NCBI GenBank assembly: GCA_028749235.1
Contig: JAQULS010000005.1
Location: forward strand, 1 to 46,433
Direction of reading: 5' to 3'
Source: Acidobacteriota bacterium
Lineage (GTDB): Bacteria > Acidobacteriota > Aminicenantia > Aminicenantales > UBA4085
Length of the DNA: 46,433 nucleotides
Positions 1-7,572 of the stretch are shown here, piece by piece. Under the pieces are notes generated by a model. The model searched no databases, had not been told where the DNA came from, and saw only the letters and a list, made by a program, of their open reading frames with translations. Made by a program: the position numbers and the translations under genes. How positions within the stretch are numbered: the first letter of the stretch is position 1; every line of letters begins with the position of its first letter.

Positions 1-1155
1 GGCCCCCGCATCTTCCTGGTGGCCGGCGAAAAATCCGGCGATAATCTGGGCGCCGCGCTTCTTTACGCCTTCCGGGCCGAGCATCCCGGCATGGAAGCCT
101 TCGGGATCGGCGGCTCGGCCCTGGCGGCCGCCGGGCTCGAACGCCTCCGCCCGATGGAAGATCTGGCCCTCATAGGCCTGGTCGAGGTGGTCGGCCATCT
201 GCCCCGCCTGCGCCGCCTCCTGCGATCGCTCTTGGCGGAGGTCCGGCGCCGCCGTCCGGACGCCGCCGTCCTCATCGACTCGCCGGATTTCAACCTCCGG
301 CTCGCGGCTCGCCTGAAGAAGCTCGGCGTCCCGGTCCTCTACTATGTCAGCCCCACGGTCTGGGCCTGGCGGCCGGGTCGCCTGCGGACGATCCGCCGCA
401 GCGTCGACCGGATGATGCTCATCTTCCCCTTCGAGGAAGCCATCTATGCTAAGGCCGGCATTCCGGCCCGCTACATCGGCCATCCCCTCCTGGAGCGCGT
501 CCGGACGGAGAAGAGCCGGGATGAGGTCCGAACCCGTTTGGGGATCGGGCCCGAACGGCCGCTCATCGCCATCCTGCCGGGAAGCCGCGCGGGCGAAGTG
601 GCCCGCCACATGCCGGTTCTCATGAAAGCCGCAGTACGGATCCAAGCCTCATCGAACGCCCGCTTCGCCCTCCTCAAGGCCGATGACCTGGACGAAGCCC
701 TTCTCAAGAGCTTCATCCCCCCATCCCTGGCCGGGTTGGACATCATCGACCACTCCCCCTACGACGTCCTCGCAGCCTCCGATCTCGCGCTCTCCGCCTG
801 CGGCACGGCCAATCTCGAGGCCGCCCTGCTCGGAGTTCCCCTAGTCACCTTCTACCGGGTCTCTCCCCTGACCTATCTGTTCGGCGTCAAGCTCATCCGC
901 ATCCGCCTCTTCAGCATCGTCAATATCCTGGCCGGGGAACGGCTCGTGCCCGAGCTCATTCAAAAAGACTTCACCCCCGAACGTCTGGCCTCGGAAGCGC
1001 TGCGCCTGCTGGGATCGGCCGCGGATCGGGACCGGATGAAAAGACGCTTCGCCGAGATCAAGACGGGATTGGGAAACGAGCCGGCCTCCCGCAACGCCGC
1101 CCGGGAGCTGGACGAACTCATAAAAAGAGCATTCCCCAATTTCGGGAAAAAATAA
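1..1155 (+). CDS. lpxB: lipid-A-disaccharide synthase, 5' end cut by window
   Basis: LpxB is a GT-B glycosyltransferase of the inner-membrane face. It joins UDP-diacylglucosamine and lipid X to make the lipid A disaccharide. The frame is open from base 1, and the first residues (GPRIFLVAGEKSGD) match the family N-terminus, which carries a GExSGD motif, so only about one to four codons lie outside the window. Other family marks are SPTVWAWRPGR near residue 117, FPFEE, YIGHPLLE and the C-terminal LSACGTANLEAALLG segment. About 384 residues are visible, the normal length. A GTG at 19 is open but falls inside the conserved N-terminus, so it is not the start. The last codons (NFGKK, stop) are encoded by the left arm of a 27-bp inverted repeat. 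The gene shows the organism makes lipid A. Confidence 0.95.
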   Translation, partial: GPRIFLVAGEKSGDNLGAALLYAFRAEHPGMEAFGIGGSALAAAGLERLRPMEDLALIGLVEVVGHLPRLRRLLRSLLAEVRRRRPDAAVLIDSPDFNLRLAARLKKLGVPVLYYVSPTVWAWRPGRLRTIRRSVDRMMLIFPFEEAIYAKAGIPARYIGHPLLERVRTEKSRDEVRTRLGIGPERPLIAILPGSRAGEVARHMPVLMKAAVRIQASSNARFALLKADDLDEALLKSFIPPSLAGLDIIDHSPYDVLAASDLALSACGTANLEAALLGVPLVTFYRVSPLTYLFGVKLIRIRLFSIVNILAGERLVPELIQKDFTPERLASEALRLLGSAADRDRMKRRFAEIKTGLGNEPASRNAARELDELIKRAFPNFGKK

Positions 1156-1472
1156 GCGGCGGGGAGTACCGGCCAACGGCGAAACCGCGCGGGTTTAGAC
1201 TTTTCCCACACCTCTTCGAGGGAAGCCAATCCTCGCGGGGACTTTCGAAGCAACGTCCCTCCAAGGACTGCGAAGCGCGGCGGGCCGCCGGAGTATGTTT
1301 GATTCCGAAGGCGCTTAACACTCCCCATTTCATTGGTATCACCACCCCCACCCCTCCTGCGCAGGAGGGGACTCGTACTCGCCTTCGGCTGCAGGTGGCG
1401 AGGCGAGAAGTGGGAAAAGGCGTGAAGAACCCGCGCCGCCGGGACGGTACTCCCCGCCGCTTTTCCCGAAAT
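1139..1472 (+). repeat. 334-bp non-coding element with 27-bp inverted ends (copy A)
   Basis: The gap between lpxB and the convergent cytidylyltransferase gene has no credible gene. Its ends are inverted: 1446-1472 is the reverse complement of 1139-1170 except for five extra bases (1151-1155) in the left arm, and those five bases contain the lpxB stop codon. Inside, a stem ccgaaggcg/cgccttcgg (1305-1313 with 1380-1388) encloses a perfect 20-base palindrome at 1351-1370. Several blocks recur, in opposite orientation, at about 35990-36260: gccaacggcgaaa, ccgaaggcg, taacactc, the GC-rich hairpin and cgccttcggctg. It is therefore a dispersed family, either MITE-like or a structured 3'-UTR element. 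No transposase is nearby. Confidence 0.75.
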
Positions 1473-1488
1473 CGGGAGATGGACCTTT

Positions 1489-2232
1489 TTAGCGGGATTC
1501 CGGGAGAAGGGGTAGGACTTCGCTCTCGGCCCGCCGAAAATCGTCGATAGTGTCGATTTCGATGGCCGGCAGCCGGCCGATATCCACGGCCAGCATTTCG
1601 CTCCCGCGGTCGATCATGTCCTGGAAGGCGGCCTCGTAGAAGATATCGACCCGGCCCTCGCCCACGACTTTGCGTTCCATGGCCAGGAAAAGCGCCGCCA
1701 GCCCTTCCGGCGTGAACGTCTCGATGCCGATCGATTCCCCCATGGCCCGCGGGGCCGGCACGTGCTTGCCGATCGTCCGGACCCTCCGGCCGGCGTCCAC
1801 TTCGACCTTGATCTCCTCGTCTCCCAGCTCGAGCCCGGTCTTCACGGCCAGGGCGGCCGGCGCTCCCGCGCCGAGCACGGCCGGCAGGATGGCGGGATCG
1901 AAAAGGATATCGCTGTCGAGGAGCGTCATGCCGTCCCCGCGGACCGCTTCGCGGGCCAGCCAGAGGGAATAGATGTTGTTGGTGGAAGCGTAGACCTCGT
2001 TGCGGACGAACTCCGCGCGCATGTCCGGACGGCGCTCCCGGACGTAACGGCGGATCTGCTCCTCCAGGTACCCGGTGACGATGACGACGTCCCGGATGCC
2101 CGCCGCGGCCAGGTTGTCGAGGGTCCGGCCGAGCAGGGTGCCGCCGCCCAGGGGAAGAAGGCACTTGGGGATGGCGTCGGTCAGCGGCCGCAGGCGCGAG
2201 GCCGTGCCCGCGGCCAGGATGACGCCCTTCAC
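1489..2232 (-). CDS. LicC-like CTP:phospho-alcohol cytidylyltransferase
   Basis: This sugar-nucleotide-transferase-fold protein of 247 residues resembles LicC and the cytidylyltransferase domain of PntC, which activate phosphocholine or 2-aminoethylphosphonate with CTP. Visible marks are the N-terminal nucleotide loop KGVILAAGTASRLRPLT with PKCLLP, then YASTNNIYSLWLA typical of the LicC group, DSDILFD for the metal site, a GESIGIETF segment and a C-terminal EIDTIDDFRRAE. The start is GTG at 2232, overlapping the preceding gene's stop by four bases (GTGA), so translation is probably coupled. It is third in a cassette with a PLP enzyme and a CDP-alcohol phosphatidyltransferase, which suggests it makes the CDP-linked donor or acceptor for that transferase. 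The substrate cannot be read from sequence; inositol phosphate is another option. Confidence 0.85.
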   Translation of the reverse strand: MKGVILAAGTASRLRPLTDAIPKCLLPLGGGTLLGRTLDNLAAAGIRDVVIVTGYLEEQIRRYVRERRPDMRAEFVRNEVYASTNNIYSLWLAREAVRGDGMTLLDSDILFDPAILPAVLGAGAPAALAVKTGLELGDEEIKVEVDAGRRVRTIGKHVPAPRAMGESIGIETFTPEGLAALFLAMERKVVGEGRVDIFYEAAFQDMIDRGSEMLAVDIGRLPAIEIDTIDDFRRAESEVLPLLPESR

Positions 2233-3113
2233 TCGATGACGCTCCCTTCCAGCCGGATGTCGATGCGGGTCTGGATGAAGAACAACACCGCCGTGACGAT
2301 GTTGAGGACGACGATCACGATCCAGAAAAAGACGTCCAGGCGGCGGAACAGGATGCAGAGAGTCAGCATGACGATCTGGGTGGAGGTCCCGAGGATCGTC
2401 CACAGGCGCATGATCAGCCCGTTGGCCTTGCGGAAGTCGGCCGGATCGACCGGCCGCGGCGTCTTGGCCGGCTGCCGGCGGAGGGTCAAGCGCCGCTGGA
2501 TCTCCAGATAGTAGAGGTAGAAGGCGATGAACCGGCGGCGGATCGGATGCTTGCCGGAGACGCGCAGGGCTTCGCGCTCGACCTTGAAGCTGTGATAGTC
2601 CTCGTTCTCGTAAGCCGGGAAGCCGTTGACGATGTTGAGGAAGCGGTTCCGGTAGTAGTCGAGGAGCATGGCATGGAAGATCGTGCTGGCCACCGCCGCC
2701 GCCAGCAGGACCCACCAGCGGCTATCGATCCAACCCTCGGGCCGCAGCCCCAGGGCCACTCCGACGAAGACCGATGCCTCCGTGATGTAGTCCACGAATC
2801 CGTCCAGGAGGCGGCCCAGCCGGGTTCCGTTCTTCTTCAGCCGGGCCAGCTGGCCGTCGGCGCAATCGAAGATGATCGAGGCGATGTAGAACGCGGCTCC
2901 AACCTCGATGACGCCGGGGGTTCCGACCCCGAAGCAGACGCCGGCGGCCACCCCGATCAAGATGGAAAAAAAAGTGATCTGGTTGGGCGTGATCCGGGTC
3001 CGGTAAATGGCCTTGACCAGCAGATATCCCAGCGGGCGGAAGATCAGGAGGTCGAAGATCTCCTCGACTTCGGGCAGCTTGAGGGATCGTTTGAAATCCG
3101 AGAAAAGCTTCAA
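2229..3113 (-). CDS. CDP-alcohol phosphatidyltransferase family membrane enzyme
   Basis: The protein (294 residues) carries the exact CDP-alcohol phosphotransferase signature D-x2-DG-x2-AR-x8-G-x3-D-x3-D at about residues 83-109 (DCADGQLARL then GRLLDGFVD). Such enzymes move a phospho-alcohol from a CDP carrier to a hydroxyl acceptor in the membrane and make phospholipids or soluble phosphodiesters. Several hydrophobic spans flank the motif and two more lie near the C-terminus. A long basic loop (about residues 150-210) separates them. I chose TTG at 3113, because it overlaps the upstream stop by four bases (TTGA), follows an AAAGGGA ribosome site and starts just before the family-like region. 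It lies between a PLP enzyme and a cytidylyltransferase in one transcript. The product is unknown. Confidence 0.85.
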   Translation of the reverse strand: MKLFSDFKRSLKLPEVEEIFDLLIFRPLGYLLVKAIYRTRITPNQITFFSILIGVAAGVCFGVGTPGVIEVGAAFYIASIIFDCADGQLARLKKNGTRLGRLLDGFVDYITEASVFVGVALGLRPEGWIDSRWWVLLAAAVASTIFHAMLLDYYRNRFLNIVNGFPAYENEDYHSFKVEREALRVSGKHPIRRRFIAFYLYYLEIQRRLTLRRQPAKTPRPVDPADFRKANGLIMRLWTILGTSTQIVMLTLCILFRRLDVFFWIVIVVLNIVTAVLFFIQTRIDIRLEGSVIE

Positions 3114-4168
3114 AGGATCCCTTTCTCGGCGGCGAAGGCGGCCAAGGCCGAGGCCAGGGCCTGATTCTGTTCGCGGGTGCCGATGGTGATCCGGATGCAG
3201 TAGTCCATGAACGGCTCGTTCTTGAAGAACTTGATGATCAGGCCGCGCTGGGTCAGATCGGCCTTCAAGGCCTCCTTCTGGGCGGGCGGGATGTCGGCCA
3301 GGATGAAGTTGGCGCTCGAGCGGTAGGCCTTGAACCCGGGCAGGCGGTTGATCTCCCGGTAAAGCATCTCCTTGTCCTCGATCATCCGGGCGCTGATGCC
3401 GGCGTAGTAATCGGGCGAATCGAGGGCGGCCAGGGCGACATTCTCGGAAAGGCGGTTGTAGCCCAGGTAGCGGGCGCTGAATTGGGATAATTGGGTCAAG
3501 CCGCGGCCCATGAAGGCATAGCCGATGCGGAGCCCGGCCATGGCGAAGTACTTGGAGAAGGTCCGGATGATGATCAGGTTGGGGAAGTCGTTGATCAGGT
3601 CCTTGACGTAGTTCGTGGACACGCCTCCGAACCCCCAGTAAGCCTCGTCCAGGACCACGACGCTGCCGACCAGCTCGTGTAGGACGCGCCGAAGATCGGC
3701 CGGGTCGAGGGTGTTGCCGGTCGGATTGTTGGGCGAGCTGATCAGGACGACGCGCGGTCCATGTTGGCGGGCCAGGCGCAGCAGCCCTTCGACGTCGTAG
3801 ATGAACGATTCGGGGCCCGGGAGCATGGGGTACTCGACCGTGAAGCCGCCTTTTTCCGCCGCGATGGCTTTGTAATACCACCAGGAGTGGGTCGGGATCA
3901 TGATCGTGTCGCCCTTGGCCAGGTAACAGTGGACGGTCTGCTTCAGAAGATCCTCGCCGCCGTAGCCGAGCAGGACGATGGATTCAGGGACGCCGTAGTC
4001 TCTGGCCAGGCGTTCCGAGAGCGCGCTTTTGACGCCGCGGGAAAAGTCCTTGGAATACCAGCTCATCTGCTCAACCCCGGCGCTTCGGAGGGCTTCATAG
4101 CAAGCCGGCGCCGGACCGTAGTTGTTTTCGTTGCGGTCAAGGAAAATCGGCTCTTTCTCCACGATCAT
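3110..4168 (-). CDS. HisC/CobD-like PLP-dependent aminotransferase-fold enzyme
   Basis: This is a fold-type I class I/II aminotransferase of 352 residues close to histidinol-phosphate aminotransferase. Marks are LDRNENNYGPAP at the N-terminus, SSPNNPTGNT, VVLDEAYWGF and RTFSKYFAMAGLRIGY, in which K206 should bind PLP. Family members accept phosphorylated amines, and the CobD branch decarboxylates threonine phosphate. No other his gene is in the window; instead it opens a cassette with a CDP-alcohol phosphatidyltransferase and a LicC-like cytidylyltransferase. A role in making or consuming a phosphorylated amino-alcohol is therefore as likely as histidine synthesis. The ATG at 4168 sits only one base after an AAGGAG site; GTG at 4162 has seven-base spacing and may be the true start. 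A strong promoter lies at 4258-4286. Confidence 0.85.
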   Translation of the reverse strand: MIVEKEPIFLDRNENNYGPAPACYEALRSAGVEQMSWYSKDFSRGVKSALSERLARDYGVPESIVLLGYGGEDLLKQTVHCYLAKGDTIMIPTHSWWYYKAIAAEKGGFTVEYPMLPGPESFIYDVEGLLRLARQHGPRVVLISSPNNPTGNTLDPADLRRVLHELVGSVVVLDEAYWGFGGVSTNYVKDLINDFPNLIIIRTFSKYFAMAGLRIGYAFMGRGLTQLSQFSARYLGYNRLSENVALAALDSPDYYAGISARMIEDKEMLYREINRLPGFKAYRSSANFILADIPPAQKEALKADLTQRGLIIKFFKNEPFMDYCIRITIGTREQNQALASALAAFAAEKGIL

Positions 4169-4257
4169 TCTCCTTGGGATTCGCTCTGCAGGCTCCCGGC
4201 CGCCGCTTCGCGACGGCTCCCCTGGGAACCGCAGAAAAACGAACGTCCGGACGGGAA

Positions 4258-4286
4258 ATTATACGCTTTCGTCCCAGGAGGGTCAA
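4258..4286 (-). promoter_or_regulatory. sigma-70-like promoter of the lipid cassette
   Basis: On the minus strand the -35 box is TTGACC (4281-4286) and the -10 box TATAAT (4258-4263), 17 bp apart. Transcription would start near 4251 and give a leader of about 80 bases before the PLP-enzyme gene. It should drive the three overlapping genes down to 1489. Confidence 0.75.
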
Positions 4287-4385
4287 CGCGCCGAGGGCCG
4301 TCCGGATCCGGATTCATCCCCTCCTCGGGGGGAGACCAAGATTCCCCACCCGGGAACAAACGCGCCCAAGCCGGTGAGCCGTATC

Positions 4386-4403
4386 CCGCGGTTATTTCCG
4401 CGG
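4386..4403 (-). terminator. hairpin after proS
   Basis: A ccgcgg/ccgcgg stem with a six-base loop lies five bases beyond the proS stop. There is no clear T-run after it, so it is a weak or factor-assisted terminator at best. The rest of the 4169-4407 gap holds the cassette promoter. Confidence 0.3.
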
Positions 4404-4407
4404 CGCT

Positions 4408-5862
4408 TCAGTAGGCCCGGGCGAACAGGGCCGTGGCCTTGCCGGGCGCCCCGCAACAGACACATCCGCCGCTGACGGGCACGCCGTCCTGGGACAAGGG
4501 AAGAACCCGGATGGTGGCCATCGTCTCGGCCTTGATCTTGTCCTCGCAGGCCTCGGCGCCGCACCAGGGAGCCTGGACGAACCCGCGCTTGGTCTCGAGG
4601 ATGTCCTTCAGCTCGTCGTAGGTCGAGGCGGCTCTTGTGTTGGCCGCGACGAACTCCTCCGCCTGGCGCAGCAGCGTCGCCTGGATCTCATCCAAAAGGG
4701 CAGGCAGGCGCGCGGGCAGGGCTTCGAGGGTCACGATCTCCTTGGTCTTGAGGTCGCGCCGGACGAGGACCGCCTGCCCGGACTTGACGTCGCGGGGGCC
4801 GATCTCGATCCGCACCGGCACTCCCCGCATCTCGTACTCGGCGTACTTCCAGCCGGGGGTGTACTCCTCCCGGGCGTCGAGGTCCACCCGGAAGCCCGCC
4901 GCGCGCAGCGCCGCCTGGACCTTTTGGGCCACCGGCAGGACGGTCTCGCGCCAGTTCGCGGCCGGAATGGTGATGATGACGGCCTGGACGGGCGCGATCC
5001 GGGGCGGCAGGCGGAGGCCGGAATCGTCACCGTGGGCCATGATCAGGGCGCCGATCGTTCGCGTCGTCATGCCCCAGGATGTCTGCCAGACATACTGCAG
5101 GGTTTGGCTCCGGTCCTCGAACTTGATGTCGAAGGCCTTGGAGAAGTGCTGGCCGAGATTGTGGGACGTCCCCATCTGGAGGGCCTTGCCGTCCGACATC
5201 AGGGCCTCGATGGCGTAGGTCATCTCGGCTCCGGCGAACTTCTCGCGCAGGGTCTTTCTTCCGGCGATGACCGGGATGGCCAGCTCCGTTTCGCAGAATT
5301 CCTTGTACAGGGCCAGGATCTTGAGCGTCTCGGCTTCGCCTTCCTCGGCCGTTTCGTGGCAGGTATGGCCTTCCTGCCAGAGGAACTCCGTCGTCCGCAG
5401 GAAGGGCCGGGTGACCTTCTCCCAGCGCACGATGTTGGCCCATTGGTTGTAGAGCACGGGCAGGTCGCGCCAGGACTTGATCCACTTGGCGTACATGTAC
5501 CCGATGATGGCCTCCGAAGTCGGGCGGACGGCCAGCTTTTCCTCGAGCTCCTCCTGGCCGCCGATCGTCACCCAGGCCACCTCGGGCGAGAACCCTTCGA
5601 CGTGCTCGGCCTCCTTCTTGAGAAAGCTTTCCGGGATGAACAGCGGGAAATAGGCGTTGACGTGCCCCGTCTCCTTGATCCGCCGGTCCAGTAAACGCTG
5701 GATGGCTTCCCAGATGGCGTAGCCGTACGGTCGGATGACCATCATCCCCTTCATCGGGGTGTAATCGGCCATCTCGGCCTTTTGCACGATCTCAACATAC
5801 CAGCGGGAGAAGTCTTCCGATTTGGGAGTGATCTGGCGGACCAAGCGTTCATCTTTGTTCAT
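4408..5862 (-). CDS. proS: prolyl-tRNA synthetase, archaeal/eukaryotic-type
   Basis: Class II synthetase charging tRNA-Pro. The length (484 residues) and the lack of the INS editing domain place it in the archaeal-like ProS type 3 group, which also occurs in many bacteria. Visible are motif 2 (FLRTTEFLWQEGHT), SHNLGQHFSKAF, the motif 3 region and the anticodon-binding domain beginning near residue 290. The type-specific C-terminal zinc domain has CGAEACED and CVCCGAPG, and the chain ends in Tyr as is usual for this type. The ATG at 5862 follows a weak GGAG. A good promoter (5890-5919) precedes it. The gene stands alone between the lipid cassette and the divergent PilZ-like cluster. Confidence 0.95.
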   Translation of the reverse strand: MNKDERLVRQITPKSEDFSRWYVEIVQKAEMADYTPMKGMMVIRPYGYAIWEAIQRLLDRRIKETGHVNAYFPLFIPESFLKKEAEHVEGFSPEVAWVTIGGQEELEEKLAVRPTSEAIIGYMYAKWIKSWRDLPVLYNQWANIVRWEKVTRPFLRTTEFLWQEGHTCHETAEEGEAETLKILALYKEFCETELAIPVIAGRKTLREKFAGAEMTYAIEALMSDGKALQMGTSHNLGQHFSKAFDIKFEDRSQTLQYVWQTSWGMTTRTIGALIMAHGDDSGLRLPPRIAPVQAVIITIPAANWRETVLPVAQKVQAALRAAGFRVDLDAREEYTPGWKYAEYEMRGVPVRIEIGPRDVKSGQAVLVRRDLKTKEIVTLEALPARLPALLDEIQATLLRQAEEFVAANTRAASTYDELKDILETKRGFVQAPWCGAEACEDKIKAETMATIRVLPLSQDGVPVSGGCVCCGAPGKATALFARAY

Positions 5863-5889
5863 GGGGGCTCCAGGGGAAAAAGCGCGGTT

Positions 5890-5919
5890 ATTCTAGACCC
5901 GCGCCGACCGGCTTGTCAA
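5890..5919 (-). promoter_or_regulatory. proS promoter
   Basis: Minus-strand TTGACA (5914-5919), an 18-bp spacer and TAGAAT (5890-5895). It lies 28 bases upstream of the proS ATG and back to back with the promoter of the PilZ-like gene. Confidence 0.65.
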
Positions 5920-5982
5920 TCGCGGGCAAGGGGGGATGGGCCGCGAAGCCTTTTTCACCCTTTCCTTCACCCTTTGGGGTGA

Positions 5983-6011
5983 TTGACCCTTCCTGACGGG
6001 CATGGCATTCT
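5983..6011 (+). promoter_or_regulatory. promoter of the PilZ-like cluster
   Basis: TTGACC (5983-5988), 17 bp, CATTCT (6006-6011). The -35 box is good and the -10 box weak. It supports a start of translation downstream of 6013, which agrees with ATG 6052. Confidence 0.45.
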
Positions 6012-6051
6012 GGACGCGTCAAGGATGAAAAGGATTCTAGAGGACGCGGAA

Positions 6052-6414
6052 ATGATGAAAAAACGGCTTGTGGACGAGGCCGCTCCCCTGGCTGAAGGAG
6101 GCCGGGGGTTCAGCTTCCCCCTCCCTACCCAGGTTGAGGGCCAGAATGCCAGGGGGGCCGAATTCAGCGAAGCCACCATTCTCATGTTCATCAACCACCA
6201 GGGCACGACCTTCAACCTGAAGAGCCCGGTGGCCATAGGAACTCGCCTGAAGCTTATCATCGACCTGCCCGAGAAGCTGGCCGAGGATAAAGCCCTTAAA
6301 ATGGTGATTAAGGGCCGGGTCGTCATGATCGAGATGAAACGAAACCCGGCCGCCGGCCAAAAAGTGACCGTCCATTTCGACAGCCGCTATATCATCAAGC
6401 CCGACGCTTCTTAA
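6052..6414 (+). CDS. degenerate PilZ-like protein
   Basis: Small soluble protein of 120 residues. Its layout (RGFSFPLPTQVEG, then FSEATILMFINHQGTTFNLKSPVAIGTRLKLIIDLP, then a beta-rich end with VTVHFD) aligns by eye with the canonical PilZ protein encoded at 7573 (REWRFDLPL, DISSTGAYF, VGSKLHLVIEIP, VAVRFD). The two cyclic-di-GMP motifs are not intact: the RxxxR run is lost and DxSxxG is replaced by FINHQG. It may therefore keep the fold but not the ligand. I chose ATG 6052 for its GAGGA site seven bases upstream; an in-frame ATG at 6025 and a TTG at 5983 have poor or no sites. It is first of four co-directional genes that end in a canonical PilZ gene. Confidence 0.8.
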   Translation: MMKKRLVDEAAPLAEGGRGFSFPLPTQVEGQNARGAEFSEATILMFINHQGTTFNLKSPVAIGTRLKLIIDLPEKLAEDKALKMVIKGRVVMIEMKRNPAAGQKVTVHFDSRYIIKPDAS

Positions 6415-6421
6415 GGCTCCC

Positions 6422-6751
6422 ATGGAAAAGAACGAACGGGCTTTCGAATTCAACCTTCCCGCCGTCGTCCGGGGACGCGATGCGCAAGCCGCGGAATTCG
6501 TCGAGCCGGCCCAACTGTCCTCGGTCAGCTCGGAGGAAGCCCGTTTATGGCTTAAAACCCAGGTCGAACCGGGCGCCAAGCTCAACTTCTCGCTGGTCGT
6601 ACCCCGTACTCTCCTCCTGGGCTCGTCCTTTCGTCTGGCCCTCTCGGGAACGGTTCATGATGTTCACCCGGCATCTTCCCCGGGCCGCTCCGGCCGCCTG
6701 GTCCGCCTGCGTCTCGACCCGAGCTTCCGCATCTCGCCCGACGCCGCCTGA
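6422..6751 (+). CDS. second degenerate PilZ-like protein
   Basis: A 109-residue protein starting seven bases after the previous stop. It repeats the same pattern: NERAFEFNLPAVVRG at the start, LSSVSSEEARLWLKTQVEPGAKLNFSLVVP in the middle and LVRLRLDPSF at the end. It looks like a diverged tandem paralogue of the genes at 6052 and 7573. Neither the RxxxR arginines nor the DxSxxG motif is intact (SVSSEE takes its place). No signal peptide or membrane span is seen. The function is unknown. A partner-binding or scaffolding role is inference from the neighbourhood. Confidence 0.75.
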   Translation: MEKNERAFEFNLPAVVRGRDAQAAEFVEPAQLSSVSSEEARLWLKTQVEPGAKLNFSLVVPRTLLLGSSFRLALSGTVHDVHPASSPGRSGRLVRLRLDPSFRISPDAA

Positions 6752-6790
6752 CCGGGCCGCATCCGCCCCTCTTTTCGCGCGCCGATCCGA

Positions 6791-6819
6791 TTGACACGTC
6801 CCGGGTGTTCGATTACGAT
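6791..6819 (+). promoter_or_regulatory. promoter of the LuxR-type regulator gene
   Basis: TTGACA (6791-6796), 17 bp, TACGAT (6814-6819). The start would be near 6826, 30 bases before ATG 6856, so this gene can be expressed apart from the two upstream PilZ-like genes. Confidence 0.7.
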
Positions 6820-6855
6820 ACATTCCGAAGTTCGAACGCCTATGAAGGGGCACGC

Positions 6856-7548
6856 ATGAATAAAAAGAAGCCCGCGCCGGCCGCCGCAGCCGCGACCATT
6901 AAGGTCCTGGTTTTCTGCCCCTCCGACCTGATCCTGGCCGGGATCATCAAGGCCGTCGAGGCCGATCCCGAGATCGAGATCGCCGCCATCGAGAAGACGA
7001 CCATCGAGTCGTTCATGCAGTCGCTCCGCCAGCTCAAGCCCACGGTCGTCCTCTTCGCCAGCATCGAAGCCATGCCCAACATGCGGGAGATCTGCAAAGC
7101 CATCCGCGACGCCACCAAGGATCCGATCAAAACCCAGATGCTCATTTTGGGCAACATCCCCTCGCACGAGGAAATCGTCGGCCTGATCAACGTCGGGGCC
7201 CGCGGCTACTTCGATCTCAACGACCAAGCCCACCAGCTTCCCGAGGCCATCCGGGTGGTTGCCCGCGGCGAGATCTGGCTGCCCCGCGACAAGATGAGCA
7301 GCATCATGGACCGCATCATCGCCGTGGTCGGCCGGGACATGAAGGAAAAAACCCTGGATCAGCTCACCCCGACCGAATTCCAGGTCCTGAAACTCATCGG
7401 CCAGGGCCGCAGCAACGACGAGATCGCCTCCACCCTGTTCATCAGCAAGAACACCGTCCGTTCCCATATCAAGAGCATCTACGCCAAGCTGGACACCCAC
7501 AGCCGCCTCCAGCTGGCCCTCTACGCCATCAACTCCGCCCTGTTTTAA
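6856..7548 (+). CDS. LuxR/NarL-type regulator with degenerate receiver domain
   Basis: DNA-binding protein of 230 residues. Residues about 14-135 have the length and pattern of a receiver domain. Residues about 165-228 are a GerE/LuxR helix-turn-helix (LTPTEFQVLKLIGQGRSNDE, then ISKNTVRSHIKSIYAKL). The receiver has lost every key residue I can place: the acidic pair is FCPSD, the phospho-Asp site reads VLFASIEAM (A68), the Ser/Thr position is in LILGN and the conserved Lys region is GYFDLND. It should not be controlled by ordinary aspartate phosphorylation. The start is ATG 6856, five bases after AAGGGG. It sits among three PilZ-type genes, which suggests a link with cyclic-di-GMP signalling. 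Confidence 0.9.
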   Translation: MNKKKPAPAAAAATIKVLVFCPSDLILAGIIKAVEADPEIEIAAIEKTTIESFMQSLRQLKPTVVLFASIEAMPNMREICKAIRDATKDPIKTQMLILGNIPSHEEIVGLINVGARGYFDLNDQAHQLPEAIRVVARGEIWLPRDKMSSIMDRIIAVVGRDMKEKTLDQLTPTEFQVLKLIGQGRSNDEIASTLFISKNTVRSHIKSIYAKLDTHSRLQLALYAINSALF

Positions 7549-7572
7549 TCCCATCCGACAAGGGAACGCCCC

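Noticed and set aside
1299-1550. 83-codon plus-strand frame in the gap after lpxB
   Set aside because: It runs through hairpins and the inverted repeat, has no ribosome site and encodes an Arg/Pro-rich peptide without recognisable features.
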